Shown piece after piece: positions 60,801-64,000 of a stretch of 64,000 bases of DNA (position 1 is its first letter; every line of letters starts with the position of its first letter). The stretch is from Paenibacillaceae bacterium (lineage in GTDB: Bacteria; Bacillota; Bacilli; Paenibacillales; Paenibacillaceae). The stretch lies in contig CAAFUF010000015.1 of assembly GCA_900766135.1 (NCBI GenBank), positions 186,001 to 250,000 on the forward strand, given 5' to 3'. The translations under genes and the position numbers were made by a program. The notes under the pieces are model-generated. The model was not told the DNA's origin and searched no databases. It worked only from the letters and a program-made list of their open reading frames with translations.

Positions 60801-62604
60801 AACGACCGGCACAAACCGCTTCGGGGTAGAGGTGGTTGTAGACAACACCGGGAAAGTGACCCGCGTGGTTAACCGGAATCAAGCGATCAACTGGAGCTGG
60901 GGAGCTCCGGAAGAGAACAACAGCGTGATTCCGCCGGGAGGTTTCGTCATCTCGACGATCGACCCTTCGGGCACGAGAACGAACCGGCAGCTCGTGGCGA
61001 ATGCTTACGAGGTGGGGGATCAGGTTCGCGCGGCGGTATTAAGCGGCCTGATGGACGATGAGGGGCGAGAGACACGGGACAGCAGTTATCAGCTGGAAGG
61101 AACGGTCGAAGTACTTGGTCCTGGGGTACCTTCCGTCAAAGTGAACGGAGAGCCGGCCTCCATCTCCCCAACCGGGACTTTTACGGCGAGCGTTCCGTTA
61201 ACGACGGGAATCAACTTCGTCCAAGTGGATGTGTACGTCGATGAGATGAAGACCAATAGCGAATCGGTACAAATCATTCGCACTTCCACCGGGGATGGCG
61301 GCTCCGATCCCGGCCAGCCGGGTTCGCCGGGCGGCGGAAGCAGCGGTTCGCCGTCCGCGCCAACGAAACCCGCGAAGCCGGAACGGTTAAGCATCCAGAA
61401 GAAAACAGCGGAGAACGGGCAGCACCTCGTTGACGTCAAAGCCGATTTGACGCGGATGCTTGAGGAGGTGAAGAGTCTTCGCGAGAAGCCGGCGCAATCG
61501 CAGCAGCTGCAATACAGCTTTAACGAAACTTCCGACGTTATCACCCTGCATCTGCCGATCCAGGGGTTGGAGGCGGCAGTGAAGGAGTTGCCGAATGGCG
61601 TCATCCTCCTGGAGTCTTCGTTAGGAAGGTTGGAGTTGCCTGTGAAGGCGCTGAATGAATCCCTGAGCCAGAGAGGGGCGGCGGATCGCTTGCAGATTCG
61701 CATAGGCCTTCCCGTGAAGGCGCAGGAAGACCGGCTCAACGAGTTGTTGCCGGAGCCGGCCGAACGGCTTGGATCGTTACTGGAGGTCTCCTTCTTCTGG
61801 GGACAGGGCGACGCTTTGACTGCCCTGCCTGCCTTTAAGGGAGCGGATGCCAAGCTGACGACCGCCCCGCTGACCGGAGCGGTCCCTGCCGATACGACCA
61901 CCGTTCTTCTGCTTCAGCCTTCCCTGAACCGCTATGCGTTCATGCCTGCGGTGATCAGGCAGGAAAGCGGAAAGGCCCGGATTACGTTCCGGTTGAAGGA
62001 AAGCGGCACTTATGCGGCGATTTCGCACCGGAAGACCTTTACGGACATGAGCGGTCACTGGGCTGCGGACGAAGTGGCGATGCTGGTCTCCAAAACGGTC
62101 ATTCAGGGCACCTCTGACACGAATTACAGTCCCCATGCTCCGATCACGAGAGCCCAATTTACCGCCATGCTCGTCCGCGCGCTCGGGCTAACGGGACAGG
62201 TGCAGGACTCTAGCACGGACTTCACGGATGTAAACTCCGCTGCGTGGTATGCGGGCGCGGTGTCGGCGGCGGTGGAACACGGGTTGATTGAGGGCTTTGC
62301 TGGCGGGGAGTTCCGTCCGAACGAGCAAATGACGCGGGAACAGATGAGCGTGCTGCTGGTTCGTGCCTTGAAGCTGGCAGGCGCGGACGTTGCCCCTGGA
62401 TATCCCGATTCCATCCTGGCCGGGTTCGAGGATCGCAGCCATATTGGAAGCTGGGCTGAAGAAGCCGTTGCAACCGCGGTGGTTTCGGGTTTAATGAAGG
62501 GGCGCGGGGACGGCGTGTTCGCTCCCGAGGCCTCGTCCACCCGCGCGGAAGCGGCGGCGGTTCTCGCCCGAATGCTGCGGCTGGCGGGATGGATCAATCC
62601 GTAA
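57868..62604 (+). CDS. Giant surface protein: GHL10 glycosidase-like domain and three SLH domains
   Basis: 1578-residue secreted, cell-wall-attached protein. Signal peptide (to about residue 35, SSAAG); module A1 (about 50-188); a Pro/Glu/Asp linker (191-221); Ig-like (222-305); module A2 (322-446); Ig-like (452-535); GHL10/DUF187 TIM barrel (541-945; LGLEIHAAVNVF, DVDGVVHDRGRYD); module A3 (945-1078); Ig-like (1078-1140); Gly/Ser/Pro linker; a sandwich (1170-1390); three SLH repeats (1392-1575; ITRAQFTAMLVRALGL, MTREQMSVLLVRALKLAG, STRAEAAAVLARMLRLAG). SLH domains bind pyruvylated wall polymer. ATG 57868 follows AAAAGGGGG. Probably cleaves or binds polysaccharide whose products enter via the upstream importer. 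Confidence 0.9.
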   Translation: MKRALQKRMAGLICLSLSAAMFWPGMPITSSAAGMEDIPIVEEAGGEPIQFVSGDGGTSLAFTDINVAEALLEEKADYLALFTSGATATDATYDTLASEVRVPEQHVAVAVDADGFVQEVLGPHDDPPTTWDAERMLPIPEGGYIVLAGGHGSWDESSYRPALYRQYHAGDRVKLMRAGVEVTAADFLPPSSDPEPEPEPVPTPDLPPLPEPDPDPEPQLPELMILTEDQAIVDIPVIEVAGFVANYDVELDLDVTVNGDPAELSAEGVFREKVYLSPGANAVTIQLLQSGEEAGRKTLTITYEPVENQDYIEVEAAPKDISIDIVGPRIRIDYVDKDVTGVPNIVALFTRDYGGSIVIPQTNVAVQVDASNRVLQVINPSINGQPPVWTGPTPLEIPEEGYVLMAQDNSYAGNYIKRFLAENFKAGDIIKLRKNGEVVSVRDLMSGNGLIARLQLNNQRIYTVTEDNTVLSGLIENIDNPAAIQLLVNGSSVPFDAGGSFNYPYPLTKGTNYIEIRVLKNGIEQDRRDLAVFARDNFAADKEVILWVDQASNAKKFQTSEQVQAFLQKAKDSGVTSIAFDVKGVEGYVSYKKNDLTGRPYVSEIQAPEKAGASPNLDLLQEFIDHGHALGLEIHAAVNVFAEGSIAHNEFAVLNDHLDWEERVHYAENNGEIKRLRESAKQGLVAFVNPANDEVREYQLKTFEEIIKNYDVDGVVHDRGRYDNEGADFSEETRVKFEQFLLQRGKTLSQWPNDIFYYENNARVDGPLIQDWWEFRSGVIQSFFGEVKALVDSYEAQTGRTIKVSSYVGSWYETYYLNGVNWGSKNFRIHPSLGLPVESVYTPEYYGTGYIEYLDFLMIGAYQTTSQEIQKYITLGNIVTNGEIPLYAGIALNNVQLPAVQREVFQAGLKTTNGLMLFDASQINWAIAKAALQNREWVKDYQLGMSLPDGADTFLEGHYYNVNRVEGNINVMTEAFGTTTGTNRFGVEVVVDNTGKVTRVVNRNQAINWSWGAPEENNSVIPPGGFVISTIDPSGTRTNRQLVANAYEVGDQVRAAVLSGLMDDEGRETRDSSYQLEGTVEVLGPGVPSVKVNGEPASISPTGTFTASVPLTTGINFVQVDVYVDEMKTNSESVQIIRTSTGDGGSDPGQPGSPGGGSSGSPSAPTKPAKPERLSIQKKTAENGQHLVDVKADLTRMLEEVKSLREKPAQSQQLQYSFNETSDVITLHLPIQGLEAAVKELPNGVILLESSLGRLELPVKALNESLSQRGAADRLQIRIGLPVKAQEDRLNELLPEPAERLGSLLEVSFFWGQGDALTALPAFKGADAKLTTAPLTGAVPADTTTVLLLQPSLNRYAFMPAVIRQESGKARITFRLKESGTYAAISHRKTFTDMSGHWAADEVAMLVSKTVIQGTSDTNYSPHAPITRAQFTAMLVRALGLTGQVQDSSTDFTDVNSAAWYAGAVSAAVEHGLIEGFAGGEFRPNEQMTREQMSVLLVRALKLAGADVAPGYPDSILAGFEDRSHIGSWAEEAVATAVVSGLMKGRGDGVFAPEASSTRAEAAAVLARMLRLAGWINP

Positions 62605-62635
62605 GCGAGTTTGGTGGGTTCACTTGAAACGTAAA

Positions 62636-62683
62636 ATGCCAGCCTGCGGATGCTTCATCCGCAGGCTGGCATTCTCTCTTTTT
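62636..62683. terminator. Strong terminator after the SLH protein
   Basis: A perfect 17-bp stem (62636-62652 with 62656-62672) and CTT loop, followed by TCTCTCTTTTT on the plus strand. It lies between convergent genes and could serve both. Confidence 0.9.
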
Positions 62684-62686
62684 GCC

Positions 62687-64000
62687 TTATACCGGGCGCA
62701 GCTTGGGCCACTGCAATTCAATCCCTTGGTCAAGGAGCCGCTGCTGATAATCGGATAAGGTTTCTTCATGATTGCGAACATCCGAAGGAAAGAGATTACG
62801 GTCCAAGCAGAAGCTGGCGCAAGTCCCCGCCGCTTCGCCGATGTTCCATTCCACGGGGTGAAGCCGGTAGCAGCCGTTCGTGATATGGGTCACTCCGATG
62901 TTTTTGCCTGCCGCCAGCACGTTTTTGACCCGTTTCGGGATCAAACTGCCAAGCGGGATTTGAAAAGGCAAGGAGGAAATATCGATATACGGCCGGTTGC
63001 CTGTGCTCGGATGCAGATCGATGCGGTAACAGCCGACTCCGACGGAATCCGGGAACCACTCGGCCACACCGTCCGGACGGGAAGCCGTGGCGACATGCTG
63101 CTCCAGCACCGTGAACTCCGCTTGAATTCTTCTCGACTCGCGGATATAGGGAGCCATGGCCAATCCATCCTCCGTTCCGACGACGTCGCGGCGCAGGCGC
63201 AAACCCGGGTAGCCTTGCCCGCCGTCCGGTCGGGGAGCTTCGGTTTGCAGCCAATACAATAGCGACAAGCTCAGCTGTTTGGCCTGGTGCAAATGACGCG
63301 CGGCCTCCTCTTCCGGGACGTCGATGATAGAGCCCAGCCAATAGTCGTTCTGCGGCCAGTTGATCAGGGAGAGCGGACGAAAGCCGAAGCGGTTGTCGAA
63401 ATGGGCGGGATCGAGGATTTGCCGGTATTGAAACAGCGGAAATTTGCCACCGTGACCCGGGAATATTTCATATTCGGCCGGCTCGTTCGTGGAAGGCCTG
63501 ACACCGGTTAAGCTTAACAGCCGATCCGGCCAGAAATCAGGTTTGTATTGCCGCCAGAAATCATACATTTCGGGTTTATCGATGAGATGTTCCTCCTGCT
63601 CCGCGTAATCCACGGCGAAGCAATAGGTAAAGCCCTGGATATCCTGAGGCGCGGGGTCTCCAAGGATGGCATGGGGTTCCCCGGTCTGCACTTGGGATTC
63701 CGCGCCGGTTACGTATTCGATGCCGGCTAGCGGAAGCAAATCGCCAAGCTCGGTGGCATCGATAAAAAACGGAGCCTGAAGCACGGTCTCGTCCCCGGTG
63801 CCGAGATGACGCACCGTAACGCTGTTCACCACGTCCCCGGCGGATTCGGCTTGTTGGATTCGGTAGTTGTGCAGAATCGTCAGCCTTCCGCTGTGAATGT
63901 ACGGAGCCAGCATTTGGTGCAGCACGGCCAAACCGACGCGCGGATCATGACTGATCCGGCTGACGATGCCGCCGCCGGGATTGAGCTCGGGCCGGTTCCT
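62687..64000 (-). CDS. FAD-dependent oxidoreductase (FAD_oxidored type), 5' end outside window
   Basis: Minus-strand gene, open to the right edge, so the N-terminal FAD dinucleotide-binding motif is off the window; at least 437 residues are visible. The visible part has LQAPFFIDATELGDLLPLAG (typical flavin-site strand of this family), YIDISSLPFQIPLGSLIP and VKNVLAAGKNIGVTHITNG, which matches the C-terminal FAD-contact block. The family is common near sugar-catabolism genes in Paenibacillus. A TTG at 63931 is only an internal codon. Confidence 0.88.
   Translation of the reverse strand, partial: RNRPELNPGGGIVSRISHDPRVGLAVLHQMLAPYIHSGRLTILHNYRIQQAESAGDVVNSVTVRHLGTGDETVLQAPFFIDATELGDLLPLAGIEYVTGAESQVQTGEPHAILGDPAPQDIQGFTYCFAVDYAEQEEHLIDKPEMYDFWRQYKPDFWPDRLLSLTGVRPSTNEPAEYEIFPGHGGKFPLFQYRQILDPAHFDNRFGFRPLSLINWPQNDYWLGSIIDVPEEEAARHLHQAKQLSLSLLYWLQTEAPRPDGGQGYPGLRLRRDVVGTEDGLAMAPYIRESRRIQAEFTVLEQHVATASRPDGVAEWFPDSVGVGCYRIDLHPSTGNRPYIDISSLPFQIPLGSLIPKRVKNVLAAGKNIGVTHITNGCYRLHPVEWNIGEAAGTCASFCLDRNLFPSDVRNHEETLSDYQQRLLDQGIELQWPKLRPV

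Noticed and set aside
59386..60882. 498-residue antisense open frame
   Set aside because: It mirrors the GHL10-encoding region in a GC-biased reading frame, has no ribosome site or recognisable domain, and the sense strand encodes a coherent protein.
1..64000. CRISPR arrays, prophage, transposases, rRNA
   Set aside because: No regularly spaced direct repeats, integrase, transposase or rRNA-like sequence was recognised anywhere in the window.

Overview
The window looks like chromosomal DNA from a Paenibacillus-type soil or plant-associated Gram-positive (Bacillota, Paenibacillaceae). The evidence is strong AGGAGG ribosome sites with ATG, GTG and TTG starts, several YesM/YesN-type two-component pairs, LplB/YtcP-type sugar permeases with lipoprotein binding proteins and no ATPase of their own, an S-layer (SLH) anchored glycosidase-like protein, and cre-like CcpA sites. 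No rRNA, tRNA, CRISPR array, phage or insertion sequence was found. Both edges cut a gene: a YesM kinase on the left and an FAD oxidoreductase on the right.

Layout. 1-2.8 kb: tail of a YesM kinase and its YesN regulator. 3.0-7.1 kb: a five-gene unit with a BcrA-type ABC ATPase, two paralogous ABC-2 permeases, and an OmpR-type regulator and kinase. 7.2-14.4 kb: a membrane-bound AraC regulator, a CUT1 importer and a GH105/GH88 hydrolase, resembling a rhamnogalacturonide system (YteP-YtcP-YtcQ-YteR). 14.5-18.4 kb: a PspA stress pair, a TetR/SDR divergent pair, a 57-residue protein and a nitroreductase. 18.4-22.4 kb: HelD with palindromic promoter elements, then a GPP34-like protein and a small MerR protein. 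22.6-28.9 kb: a visibly more AT-rich accessory block with six GNAT acetyltransferases (one AAC(6')-I-like), an APH-like kinase, a histidine phosphatase and a frameshifted lectin-like gene.

29.0-42.2 kb: eleven co-directional genes that look like one catabolic locus. They encode an NAD-binding epimerase-like protein, two DHDPS-family aldolases (one frameshifted), a cytoplasmic heparinase II/III-like lyase, a CUT1 importer, a Gfo/Idh oxidoreductase, a TIM-barrel isomerase, a chimeric regulator and a dihydroorotate dehydrogenase-like flavoprotein. The combination suggests import and breakdown of an acidic, probably uronate-containing oligosaccharide. It is the best candidate here for an undescribed pathway.

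42.2-54.2 kb: a secreted Ig/TIM-barrel/FN3 protein, small enzymes (DinB, VOC, GyrI-like, PPOX), a binding protein with YesM/YesN, a repeat-rich intergenic stretch, and a metalloprotease-MerR/TipAS pair behind a textbook MerR-type promoter. 54.2-62.7 kb: a third CUT1 importer and a 1578-residue GHL10-SLH surface protein with a threefold repeated unnamed module. 62.7-64 kb: the partial oxidoreductase.

Taken together, most of the window serves sensing, import and depolymerisation of plant or extracellular polysaccharides. All three complete importers would need a shared ATPase (MsmX type) encoded elsewhere.
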